64,000 nt of DNA from positions 237,054-301,053 of the forward strand of contig CAADRB010000010.1 of NCBI GenBank assembly GCA_900708905.1, written 5' to 3'. Positions within the stretch are counted from its first letter, which is position 1; every line of letters begins with the position of its first letter. Positions 25,201-36,879 of this stretch are shown one piece after another. Origin of the DNA: Hymenolepis diminuta. Taxonomy: Eukaryota; Platyhelminthes; Cestoda; Cyclophyllidea; Hymenolepididae. A program made the position numbers and the translations under genes. The notes below the pieces were generated by a model. That model saw only the letters and a list, made by a program, of their open reading frames with translations. It searched no databases and was not told the DNA's origin.

Positions 25201-28200
25201 AAACAATATCCTTATTTTAAAGGAGAGATTACAACAGATAAGACAAACTCCAATGATTTGTGGATGCTTCAAGTTTTACAAAAGTGCTATAGCAAATAGA
25301 TATCTATCAATACCTGGCGATTAGAAATGATTGACTGGCGATAAGATCTCCACTACTGTGTCCACAGTCGGTGTTGCTGTGTTTGAGCATAGATACCTAA
25401 ACTGGTGCCGATCATCACACCGAGACTACGACGATGAGACATGACTGACGTCTATCGAAGAAATGTTTTGTAATATAAACCTAATTTACATATTAATAAA
25501 TTGGGGTGGCTTGCCTGCCACCTCCGAACTGATCTGACAACATAAGTGGCTTGACTTATTCAATCTATTCGATCAGAGTGGCTCCAGGAGACTTAAGGTT
25601 TTTACGAAAAGAAATGTCGCCATCAATCAGAATATCATCTTCCGTTCTAGCTTACCTATTTTTCTTACGCTTTCGGAGAGAAGAGAATCCAATTCTGCGA
25701 TAAGTGGATGCATAACCTTACAAAATCTCGCAATTGACACTAAAATATCAGCAAATACTTTTTAACCTGAACTTAGTACGTAAAGCAAAAATCGTAAATT
25801 CTAAGAACTAATCTCTTCGAGAGGTTACAAGTTAAAGGTCCAAAAGCCAGGTATTAGTTGTTCGAGTAGAGTAATGGATAAAAACTGCAAATAAACGAAC
25901 ATCATTTCACTTGCAATTTGCTAAATAATCTATTTTTCCCACACTTCTTAATGCATGGCTAATTTCTACGTAATTAGATGGCCAAGAACCGATATTCTAA
26001 AAAGAAACAGATCTTTAAATATTTGGAAGCCCGTGATACGAAAACAATCCCACTTGAAACAGGAGAATGAACAACTGCTGCTAAATTCATCAATAAATTG
26101 TAGAAGGCTGAAATTTAAATTGAATCATTTGTTAAAATGTCGAAATTCCGGACGCATTAAGTTTTTAAAAAGGTAAATATGAATAAACCGTCACATATTG
26201 GAATGTCACCTTCAAACACGGAGTTGAAAAAGCTAATTTCTTTGTCTCGCAAGCTTAAACGTTAAAGTTTTGAATTCGCTTGTTCGACGACAATAATCAA
26301 TAACAACTTTACACAATTTTAACATACTTTATAAGGTAGTAAAATCGAAATAACAAGATAGTATCGGTTCACAATTCTACTGAGAGTGTTTTCCTAGCAC
26401 CTACGTTAAACATAGATGGGGCATCATTAAGCCCTACTGACGAAAAAATTGCATTTCGCCACCTCTCAGGTTGTAACAGAAGTTCTGTCCAATTTAGCTC
26501 ATCTATGGCAATTAATAAAACATTATTTCTTCTTTCAGATAGTGTGATAATTATCATTATTAATAACTACTTCTAGCCCTAATATACATTCCAAATAAAG
26601 AGCATATAAGGCATATTTTACAGTTTGAATTCCATAAAGGAAATACGGCAAGTTTAGTAGCAAAACACTCAAAGACAATCATGGAATGTTGTGAATGAAA
26701 ATACCTTCAGAAGGTAGTTTTCACCTTTCAAAAACGATGACTTCAGCCTGAAAGACGAACCGAGAGCAGAATGCTCAAACAAACTCAATTCTGGGCAATT
26801 GCAAGTTGCCATTGATGAAAATCCAGCCTGCAATACTAGAGAACTGAGCAAAACTTTTAACGTAAGCCGCCATTTGACCATACAAGGGGAAGTGAAAAGA
26901 TTCGACTGGGAACGTCTGAAAGGCAGGGAATGGGCCCCTTCCCCCACAGGATTTGTCAGAAATCAACAAGCAACAGCCTGTGACCTGTTGTGTTTCACCG
27001 CGTTCTCGTGAACTTCAGGCACCTGTTTTAGGCTGAATCATAATTCACAGCGACAAGAAGTGGATCCTTCACAACAATGTTAAGTGCAAAAGATAGTGGC
27101 TAAGTCAAGACGGTGGTTCAAAGCCAATATCACTTTCAAACCGAGAAGTGGACTGCACCAGAAAAAGATCCTTTTGTGTGTACGGTGAGATTTGAAGGGA
27201 ATTGTTTATTATGGACTGATGGGTGACAATCAAACAATAACGTCTGAAGTTGCTGAAGTCAGCAGCTAACTCGTTTAAAAGCAGTTTAACAGAAAAACGA
27301 CCTTCTTTGATCAATCGAAAAGGAGTGATTTTGCACCATGACAATACCAGACCTAATATCTCAAGAGCAACCAAAAATCTCGTTGAAGAATTTGGGTGGG
27401 AAATCATGCATCACCCATCATATTCTCCAGATCTTGCATTAATCGATTTTCATCTTTTCAGGAGCTCACAGAATCATTTAATGGGAAAAAGACCTACTTC
27501 AAGAGAAGAGGTCGAAATGAAGCTAGTTTCTTTTTTTCAATCCAAACTGACTAAATCCAATGAAGAAGGAATGAGAAAGCTTATGATAAAGTGGGAAGAT
27601 GTAATCAATAAAAATGGTGACTGTGTTGAATACTAAATAGATGTATTTTTGACAAAATTTTCATTTTGATTCAAGTTAAAACATGGACAGAACTTGTTAC
27701 AAGCTGATATATATTGACCAGAAGTAATAAGAGTAGATAAACAGACCGTTTTTGGAACCTGTGTGGATGAACATCGAACATGTAACATTGCAGACATAAA
27801 ATTAGAAATAGTTATAAGAAGCAAATGACTTACCTCGAGCAGTCTCCTGTTCACTTTGGTCGGCTTCTTCCTTTGGAACTTCATCTGGTTTCTTTTCGTC
27901 GTCGTTTTCATCACTACTGCTCTCACCTTCATCCTCCGAAGTTTTCAACTCGGCCACGCGTTTAAGTCGAACAAAAGCCTTGATTAGCTGATCATCGGGT
28001 TTCTTTGTCTTTAGGGAGAAACCGAATGCCTCTAGAAGCATCTAAAACAAAAGGGTCAACCTAAAGGCATAACTCTACGAAATATCCAATAAAATACCCG
28101 TGGGCCATCCGTAATGATGATCAAAAGTAATACGCTGACTATGAGTTGACATATGCGAGTCAAAAACGTGGAGTGAGATACTGTAGAAGAGAGTACGACA

Positions 28201-30132
28201 GTAAGGAATCGTGGTCTATCCTTCTAATTATATAGAATGTTAATACATATCGAAGATTATAAATATGGGAAAGACGGAAATGAGCAGATTCATATAACAT
28301 TATTTTAATCCGTGCCAATGAAGCTTTGAAGTGTTCTATGAACAGGAATTAACCATTCTTGACTAGTCCAAGAAGTCAAGACTTAGAACGCAATATCACT
28401 GATTTATGTCATCTAAAACTAACCGATCGAAAGGGTGAAATCGATGAGCTTCAATCATACTTTAATTGGTTATCATACGACCAACCCATTTGGTACTATA
28501 ATTCCTCAGCCAATTTTAGGAGTGTTTTCCATCACTCTTCCTAGAGAGGAAGATAGCATCATGAATTTATCCTGATGGGAAACTCGATGAAATTGCTTTT
28601 ATCAGACAGATTTAGTCAGCAAATTGGCCGTTTCTCACTGCATGTGTGCCGATGGGCACCGATTTCATGACATCTGGCCTTGCAAATCATCACATAAATT
28701 GTTGCTTCACCGGTGAGCATTACTGCAAGCACTAAACTGCATATTAAATTCAGTTAAGGTATCCCGAACTTAGTCTAAAAACCTATTTCCTGCGCCTTAT
28801 AACTTCAAGACGATAAAAAAGGCAAAATAACTGTACTTGTTCACAGTTATGCTGAACGCATTCAGCATTTGAGCCAGCGCATCTCCGACAGGCTTCAGCC
28901 AACACAATAAGAAGATAATGCTGATTAGCTTCCAAAGCCACCTCTAAACCAGGCTTTCCATCACTTCCAGGGAGTTGAAGTGCAGACATGACGGATTCTA
29001 GGTCAGTGGCACGTTTTGCCGATCTAATTACAGCCCGCAAAACTCGACAAGCATTCTCGTGACCGGCTAGAGCCGAAGCGATTGACACTTGCATCTCCTC
29101 TTCAGAATCTCCTGATGACAGTGAGAGAGTTAGAAGGTGATCTTCTAGCAGTTTTTGAACTAAACGACCAGGAAGAAGACTAATTAGAGTCTCTGTAAAA
29201 AAAACCGCCACAGGATCAGAGAATCCCATTGGAAGTCTATAATAAAGGAAAAAACTGCCTTTCAAACCAATCTAATTAACTTAATCAAATTAGAAGAACA
29301 TACGGATGAATATTTTGGCCGTAAAGCTGAATCATCTCAGCTTTTTCATCTGTTTTTAAAATTTTAGATCGTCGAATGATGGTTGAACAAATTGCCTCAA
29401 AATCACTCTCCATCCGCTTATAGCAAATAATTAGGAGTATCTGGAGAAAAGCTCCAGACATAGAATCTCTAACGTAGTTATTGAATTCTTCGGAGAGTAG
29501 AAATATATTTACTAGTTCGGTTATTTTGCTTTTGTAGGTTTGAGGATCAAGAGGTTCAGAGAGAGTGATTTTGGTAATATCGTAGAGACCAGAATGAGGA
29601 GATTTAGGGACACTGACACCTGTTAAAAGTTGAACGTAAATTCTCAAAGCCGGAGAAGAGTGAGTTTCCTGGAGAAGTGTCATGTAGTTCTCCCACATAA
29701 AGTCAAGATACTCTTCGATAGAGGAGGAAACTAGAGTGTCCTCACGAAATTCTGGATTGGCAACACACTGTCGAAGTGCAGCGTGCAAAACATGGTGCGC
29801 AAACTTGGTATTAAGGACTGAATGCAACTCCTTCGTAAATGTTTTTAAAAGTAATCCAATTGCTTCAGCTGTCGCATGAGGAATCATTTTCTCTATGCAT
29901 GTAGCAACTCTTCCGTTTGTACAGAGTGACCAGCCATCCTTCATAAGTTCAATAAATGTCGTTTGCACGAATTTTTCTACATGAATTAATGTTGTTGCAA
30001 CAGATAGAAACAACTTAGTATTTCAATTTGAAAATAATTACCTTTCTCATTTAGTCGACAATTACGAAGAAGAAATTCCGCTCTACCTTCGAAATACTTA
30101 ACTTTACGAGGATCCGTAATCTTAGGCGCCAT
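22216..30132 (-). CDS. NOP9: NOP9-like nucleolar Pumilio-repeat RNA-binding protein
   Basis: Six exons in transcript order: 30132-30042, 29976-29304, 29236-28837, 28041-27834, 24308-24079 and 22626-22216. All junctions are GT..AG and in phase, giving 670 residues (human NOP9 has 636). Family resemblance is best at the C-terminus. The block DQSGSRVIEALWRSG and then KFGRFVENLV matches the last Pumilio-like repeats of NOP9 (human has GSRVLDAIWSG and FGHHVARNV), followed by a WREAK segment and a very basic tail ending QNKKAKRS, typical of nucleolar proteins. Residues ~420-457 are an acidic Ser/Glu linker. NOP9 acts in 18S rRNA maturation and small-subunit biogenesis. The first two introns are only 65 and 67 nt. 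Intron 4 (3525 nt) carries a mariner remnant and copy B of the 271-bp repeat. Intron 5 carries a pyrimidine-rich repeat. Another PUF-like nucleolar protein is the main alternative. Confidence 0.85.
23714..24010 (+). repeat. Pyrimidine-rich interspersed repeat, copy 1
   Basis: Shares ordered blocks with 45240-45570: CCTCTTTATC, a long CT-rich tract, CTCATTCATTTCCA / CTCACTCATTTCCA, TTAACTCTTGG, then AGCCTTTAAGAA and CCTAAAATTGATCGA / CCTAAATTGATCGA. It lies in intron 5 of the NOP9-like gene, antisense to it. The CT-rich tract creates long but meaningless open frames. The family is not identified. Confidence 0.65.
25312..25582 (-). repeat. 271-bp high-identity repeat, copy B
   Basis: The reverse complement of 16742-17012 with no difference found by eye over 271 bp. 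It lies in intron 4 of the NOP9-like gene and, like copy A, runs in the sense direction of its host. Flanks diverge at both ends within a few bases. No target-site duplication was recognised. Confidence 0.93.
26690..27640 (+). pseudogene. Degenerate mariner transposase (Tc1/mariner, DD34D)
   Basis: Translated fragments follow the mariner transposase in order. First is FKNDDFSLKDEPR, the linker after the first helix-turn-helix. Then come the second helix-turn-helix (LQVAIDENPACNTRELSKTFNVSR), the first catalytic Asp in HSDKKWI near 27053, the second in HHDNTRP, and SPDLALIDF with the third Asp. The distance from second to third Asp leaves 34 residues between them, as in classic mariners. The C-terminus LMGKRPTSREEVE is typical. 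Frameshifts and stops break the gene in at least four places, and only the last ~128 codons stay open. It lies antisense in NOP9 intron 4. Terminal inverted repeats were not recognised. It is dead but fairly well preserved. Confidence 0.9.
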
Positions 30133-32103
30133 CTAAGTCCTAAATCACGTGCAATGAGACAGAGTAATACTGCAAACACGGGCTATTTGTGATATTTGAC
30201 ACGACCCTTAAATTATCCGACGGAAGCAAACATTTTCATTTACGTCTAAAATAAAATTTCAACACACAGAATTTAATTCTTATTGTTAATATTATTTTTA
30301 TCAAAGCTATGTATGTTTAATTTTAAATTTTCATTTAAATATTCCAATATTTTATTAATTAATAAAAATTCTCCGAAAATACTATAGTATTTAGAAATCT
30401 TAAATACTCTTTATTAGAATCACATTTATTGCTTTATATATGTCTATGTAGTTCACTTTAAGTCGTTTTATTAGATTATAATGTGCTCTGTTGAATATCT
30501 AAATTTATTTAGCGTTCTTAATCTTTTGATCTTCTTCGTCATTGTTTGATTTATTTAGATATAATACCTGACCAAATGTATTTTACTGTTTAAATTATTT
30601 CCGAAGTAGCGCACCGGTGTTCGCGTAGCAAAGATAAGCGCTTCACCCTGATTGGCTGAATCTGATTTGTCGCAACTTCTGCCTTCGGCTTATTTTTATT
30701 TGCTCAGCATTATTTCCTGAAATTTTTTCATATCTCGCCTCTAAGATTGAACAATGCGTATCTTACGTGTGACTTCCTAGGGGATGCTGCGTTGTCAGTA
30801 ATACTTTTACATATTTTTCCGTGATAGACTAAGTCGAATACTTGTTTAATGTGTTTTTTTCTAACTGATATGCGTTGGCATTGCCAATTCTTTGCGGGGA
30901 AAATGACATTTAGCATCATCCTCTTATATAATTTACCTGGAAATCTGTGATCTCATAATATTTCATACTTATTCATTTGGTTTCAAATGTATTCCATGGG
31001 AGATTTCCCACATTTTCACGCTCGCATGTGAGTTTAATTTTCATTGCTCAAATATCCTTTGGTCGAAAAGTTTTATAGGAGAAGCTGTAACGCAATTTCG
31101 AGTGGAGTTGTTTCTAACGGATTTACGCGATTTTAGCAGATTAATGCCAGAACGTAGTAAACAAGCGTTAGAAACTGGAACACTCTAAGCATAGTGGCAA
31201 AGTACTACTCTCTATCCGGGTGGGTGGCTGTTTCGTTTCCCCAACCCACCGCCCATCCCCTTGTGTTAAAAATAACATCTACAAATATTGGCTAATCACA
31301 TGCGGATTGCGAACATGATAGCCGTGTCCGATTACGTCACTTGCTCCACGTAGTTAAGTCGTGTGAACCAATCAGAATTCACCTACTCACGGCCTGTCAG
31401 TGAAGCTCCTCCGCTTTGCCAAAATGGTATCCTCCTCTAGTGCCTAAGATCCTAAATGTTTTTTGAAACGCTTTAATTTATTTAGGCTACATTTTATAAG
31501 CTTAATCTGATCAGGCTTTTTGTTGTCTTGCCTTAAATTGTCAACTTGCTATCTGTCTTCAGTGGTGAATTTGCCAAATTTTGGCTTTGGAATCTCGTGA
31601 CAGTGCTGAGTCATTATCACCGCCCCCGCATCTCTCCTAGAAACTTAACTTCAATTGTCTAGATAATTTAATTTTCATTGTGATCTGGTCTGGCTCGCTC
31701 AGGTTACCCCAGCGATATTTAGTAATTTTGGGCTTTTGTTTATTCAATGGAGAACAAAAGTTGTATACTCTAGGGCTGTCGTAGACAATTCCTACGTCAC
31801 TATTATATCCTGGTAAAGACCGCTTTTTGTAGTTTTATTCATTTTTAAGGTTCCTTCTCTGTTTACAGCTGAACAACCTAGGGTTTTAATTTATTCTGCG
31901 CAGTTTCACAGTATTTTCCTCGCACGATGGCAGTGTAATGCGCACTAACGCGTTACCATCGAAAATCGATATTCCTCCACGTAGGAGTTGGCTGCACCAA
32001 GCGCTGTGCGCAAGTGTGTATGCTTGTGGGGGGAAAGACAAAGATGTGAATTTGCACTGCAATCGTGGGAACTGCCAAAGAAAGGTTGAGTCATGTGTGT
32101 AAG

Positions 32104-32120
32104 CCTCTCTCTCTCTCTGC
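32104..32120. repeat. CT dinucleotide microsatellite
   Basis: Seven to eight CT units. Confidence 0.9.
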
Positions 32121-34699
32121 ACGAAACTCTTTTAACTTCACTTACTGTGTAAGTGCCTTCTCTATTCTCTTTAGCTAGATCCGCAATAGCTTAACTTCAC
32201 AGTTGAATTAATCTAAGTTTATAGATTTTCCATCTCTTCTCAAAAAGTTTGCGAACTTATATGAGTTAGGCATCATTAATGAAGCATTAAATGTTACGTT
32301 TAAAGCAATGGTATCACATTTCACGCTATTTTTATAGCCTTGCAAAAGAGAGGTAGAGGCAGGTTTTATGCACGTTCATAATTATTGATGAAACCTTAAC
32401 TGCAATCATGAAGTTAATTGCCGCGCTTTTGTCACCTGAAATTGTGCATATTTATTCTGCGTATTTTGAACGATAGAGATGGATAATAAATTGGTGATAG
32501 TTTAATTTACTTGGAGGTTATATAACTGGAGTAACATCACGCGCAATATTATCGACGTGTAATAGCCGCGATAAAACAATCTCATCTTCCCTGAATCGTA
32601 CAAGTTACGAGTTTCTTTAAGGGGAAAATTTTGTAAATAAACAAAAAAATCCCTTCGAAATTCTATTCCATTTTGATTTTGGAAAGAATATGCTTAGAAG
32701 CGATGTTTAGTGTTAGGCAACTCCAAGGTAATTACATTTTCTATGTGCCTAGTTAGCATAAATGCTAAAATGCACAATCAGTTTCATGATTGCATAATTA
32801 ACTACTCGTCAAAGATGAATTTACGCGAATACCTGGCAGTTATGTATGGGTTAAACAAAGCTGTCTATTATGCGACTACCCCCATCCTCTCAAGCAATAT
32901 TAAATTCCGATTTAGCTCCTTCCGAAGGACACACACCCACATATAAATTGATTTTCTCAACACTAGTTACCATAATCCGCACCGAAGTGAGCCAATTCAG
33001 GATACACACAGTTTAATGCGCATCTTCTGAGTATAGTCTTTCTACTCACACTATGTTTAATTAAAGTGCGCAATTTGAGTTAGCATGTTATTCAGGCATG
33101 CACTCAGCTCTGCCAACTATGTGAGCCTAAATCCCACTTCATGGATTGAGGAGGAAGGGCGAAACGGTGACGCAGTGTTAAGCAGACATCCCTTTCACTC
33201 TCATTCCTGTCCTCTTAACCAATCGGATCACTGGTCGAGTTATCGTCATTAGTTGATTGGTCACTCCCAAGGTAATTATACAGGAGCGCACCAGTCTTGT
33301 TTCACTACCTTACGTTTATCAATTAACTCGGTGTTGTTCGGTAATATTAGGCGAGTGTGTTTACACACTAAACGCAAATAGGATGGCTTTTGTTTGTTCG
33401 CTGCTAGAGTTTGGTTGCTGTGTTGCAGTATGTAACAAGATGTCTCATGCTTGTGTGTTTGGGAATTGTGAATTGCCACCAAAGCACGTGTGACTCGAAG
33501 AGCCTAAGATCAGGCAGGGGAGCTTAATTAGGCAAAAGATAGATGCTTTGCGTGTTTGAGCATGGCATCCTAATTTCCATTTCCAATGGGACTTGATGTA
33601 GGGCTAGACGGTCCTTGAAATTCGTTAAAATAGTCTCTGATATAGATAACTCAGATGAGAGTCCTCATACTATTGGCATTTAAAAGTCAAACCGCAGGTA
33701 GATCAATGACAGTTTTGTCCAATTTATCCTGTCTAGATTAATTGTCAAGATTTATTTTCAATCGTGAGGATGACATACCATATGAAGATCACCCATGGGA
33801 TATGACAAAACATGTACTCTGGAGTTCTTGCAGAATAATAAAATCGGTAATCGAACGACCCGTGAAGTGTCGGTTCTAGCGTTATTTGTGACAAGCACTG
33901 ATAAATGTTGATTTAACATTACAATATAGGCCAGAAACCTTCCCGAAATTAATACATAATTCGAAAAATTCTAATTCTATTCTTTTAAAGACAGACGTAA
34001 AAAAGAACACCTAAATTTTGACGATTTGTCAAGATCTTTGACAAAGCGGTCCAGTAAAGATGACGTAATTTGATAGATAATTTTTGATGAAACAAACTAA
34101 ATCCAAGATCTAAACTATATAACACTTCCTCTGTTAACAAGAAAGCACATGAAATAATTAAGATTTCTGGTAAAAACTATCTATTTGATGACGGGCCGTG
34201 CAATTAGTAAAGTTCATTTCATCATTACCGGGGAAAATATGACATCGCTAGGTGGAATAGGGTGTATACTAAAAAGAACAGAGGTTTAATACAAAGATAT
34301 CTAGAGACAGTTTTTTAAGTATCAAATTGGGCTTTATGCGTTGGCATATTATTGTAATGAACTATCGATTAAATTTGCACTTATAGATCGGTCACACTAG
34401 TCCAACTGGCGTGGATATTTTCAATACAGATTAGTACCCAATTAGTCGGTCATTAAAAACTTAGATTAGTACATTAGACACTCTGTCAAATTTTTATTTT
34501 AAAGGTGAATTTTAATGGGCCATATAGGTATCTTGTATGTGCCAATTTAATGAGTTTATTAAGAGCGGAATACAAGACTTAATTTATTATTCAACATTTT
34601 CATGTTTATTCCTCTTTACTTAATAGCAAGCACAATTTACTTAGATATTAACGGAAAAATTAGCCGTTGCTACAAACAGAGGGTGGGATCCGAAAATGT

Positions 34700-34910
34700 G
34701 TCTTCTCAACCATCTGCCATCCTAAGCCCATTAAGGGAAGCATTAACTACACTTGACTTGAGTAGAGGGAAACAGTCTGGAGCCACATTGATAAGAGGCA
34801 CGCATTCTAACATCCCTCCGATTGATCAGAATTAACCAACACGGTCGGTCATCCACATCACTAGGTGTGAATTGATGGGCGAACATTCTGTGAAATGAAA
34901 ACTATAATTT
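34700..34910 (-). repeat. tRNA-like SINE copy 3
   Basis: Read on the minus strand: a degraded head, a GTTAATTCTGATCAATCGGAGG body, GTGGCTCCA, and a tail TTTCCCTCTACTCAAGTCAA followed by TTAATGCTTCCCTTAATGGG. Tail and body align with 40471-40690, and the body also aligns with the copies at 13420 and 19881. Confidence 0.6.
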
Positions 34911-36020
34911 GTCTAGAAATTCTGGCTGAAGCGTATTATACACTTCTTATTAGGGCTATGTAGGGGGAAAAATTTCATTCATATCGTACTCGCAAGACAA
35001 ATAATGAAGATAAGAATTGTAACACTTTCATTTTCCTTAATAATGGCCAAAGAAAATTAATTCATCTAGGAAATTTTCTTTGTCCACAACAACTGTTCTT
35101 TCGCTGGGATCACACTAATTAGAGAATTCGCGTTCAGCCCTCTCTTTTGTTTCATTAAAACATGACATTAAAAGGAGGCGTAGGAAAGAATCACATGTCT
35201 AATTGACTAAAGGGGCCACCTTTCTCTCATATCTTCTCCCTTTCTCTAATTGCTTACACCAAACACACAAGTGGTTGTACTTTAAAGAAACACGAAATTA
35301 CATTCTTTACAACAATCGAGTGTGCTGTAGTGTCTTATTGCCGTTTTAGTCGTTCAGAGAGCCCACATAGTAGATAACGGCCACAACACTGAAGCGAGAA
35401 ATGAGTTTGAAAGTTTCTGATCCTAACGCAGTTATTCGACTAACATCTCACTCGATTTAGTACCAACGTACGAATGGTAGGATATAATAAACCTTCCCTT
35501 ATTTCAGTATGCATGATAAAGAATTCTGTGCTGAAACCAAACTCCTGAAATAGAGATTAAACGACTTAACTGAAACAAATCTGATGAGGCTCAAAGGAAG
35601 GTCCTAACTCAAGACTTCTGTCAGTCTAATCTTTGGCAACTGGTACAACTTCGCTCAGCTCAACTAGAAAGAGGGAGTATTTCAACAATTAAGATACAGC
35701 AAATTAAGATGGAGAGCGTCGAAATCTCCCAGCGATTAAAGAGGAAAGTCATACTGCATATGTTCAATGCTACAGAATGCATAAGAGTTAACCTTAACCA
35801 GCGCTCGAAAACTGTAAAATAATGCCAAAATATAATCTCAAAATTGGTCTGAGCAATATATTATTGAGTAGAAAAACGTCTAATTTTCCAGACTACTTCC
35901 TTATTTCCAATCAATTGATCAAAACTTATTTATCCCCTAATTTTGAACACTAAATTTAAAACCTACTGACCGACGGACAATAGTTTCAGCGGCACAACTA
36001 ACTTAGACTCAAGTGAATTC

Positions 36021-36050
36021 GAAGGGGTGGGATGGGGNGGGGGGGGGTGG
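36021..36050 (+). other. G-rich tract with one undetermined base
   Basis: A run of G blocks (GGGGTGGG, GATGGGG, N at 36038, then nine or ten G). It could form a G-quadruplex. The N indicates that the assembly did not resolve the homopolymer length. Confidence 0.85.
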
Positions 36051-36879
36051 CTAAAATGCTTTTCCTCCAGGACAAGTTAACAATTGAACAAAGGTACAAG
36101 GTCTCTTTGTATAATTGACAGTTTTTGGTCGACCCACCAGCGAAACCATAATAGGTTTTGACCAGACTAACTGTCAAGGTTGTCAGGGCCAGCGTGCGCC
36201 CGAATATTAAAAGAATAATGACGATTTGGTAGTAGTGAATTGTGTCGTGACTTTAATGTCTTAATTCTCAAATTGTACGATCGAAATCTAATTGGAAGCG
36301 CATTTATGGATTTTATAAATAATAATGATCTCACTTGATGTTAGGCCGTTTACATGATCCTAAAATAGCGTCGCTTGGATAGCTAAATTTGTTATATAAT
36401 ATAATATACAGACAGATGATTGAGGTTAGAGTTTAGGAATTACTAGCAGTCACTACAAATATTGCTTTCAACTATTTGGTGACACCCAGTATCTCGAGGA
36501 CTAATCTTGAACGCCATATGGGGCTGTCTTGATCTTGTCAACTTCTAAAGTCAGCTGCAAATTAAGAGGATTAGATACTCGCAGATTAGCCAGGCAAGGC
36601 TTTGTTGCATCAATTCAAGCTTGTCGATGATCTCTTCCTCCACTGACTAAATATACTAGATCATGGCTTCATATGCATAGTGGTCAACAACGACTTCAGT
36701 GCCAATTTTCAAATGCTTTAAGTCTAGTGGGCATTGGATAAAGGAGAATACTCTTATCCTAAAGAGATGAAAATAACATTTTGCATGTTGGAATCTTTGT
36801 ACAATAAGCACAAATATGCGTAAGCGGTTAACCTTGCCAAACGAGATAAGAGAACAAGGGTTCGTTGCCTCGTCAGGAA

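Larger units (their letters stand above)
30133..36870. other. Spacer between the NOP9-like gene and a gypsy remnant
   Basis: No spliced gene could be assembled. The stretch contains a CT microsatellite, one SINE at 34700-34910, a poly-G tract with an ambiguous base, and, at about 31200-32150, sequence visibly richer in GC and CpG than its surroundings with CCAAT-like motifs (for example near 31368). That part could be regulatory, but nothing in the sequence proves it. Confidence 0.5.

Noticed and set aside
31886..32122. 78-codon minus-strand frame in the upstream spacer
   Set aside because: Begins in a CT microsatellite and shows no motif or splice partner.
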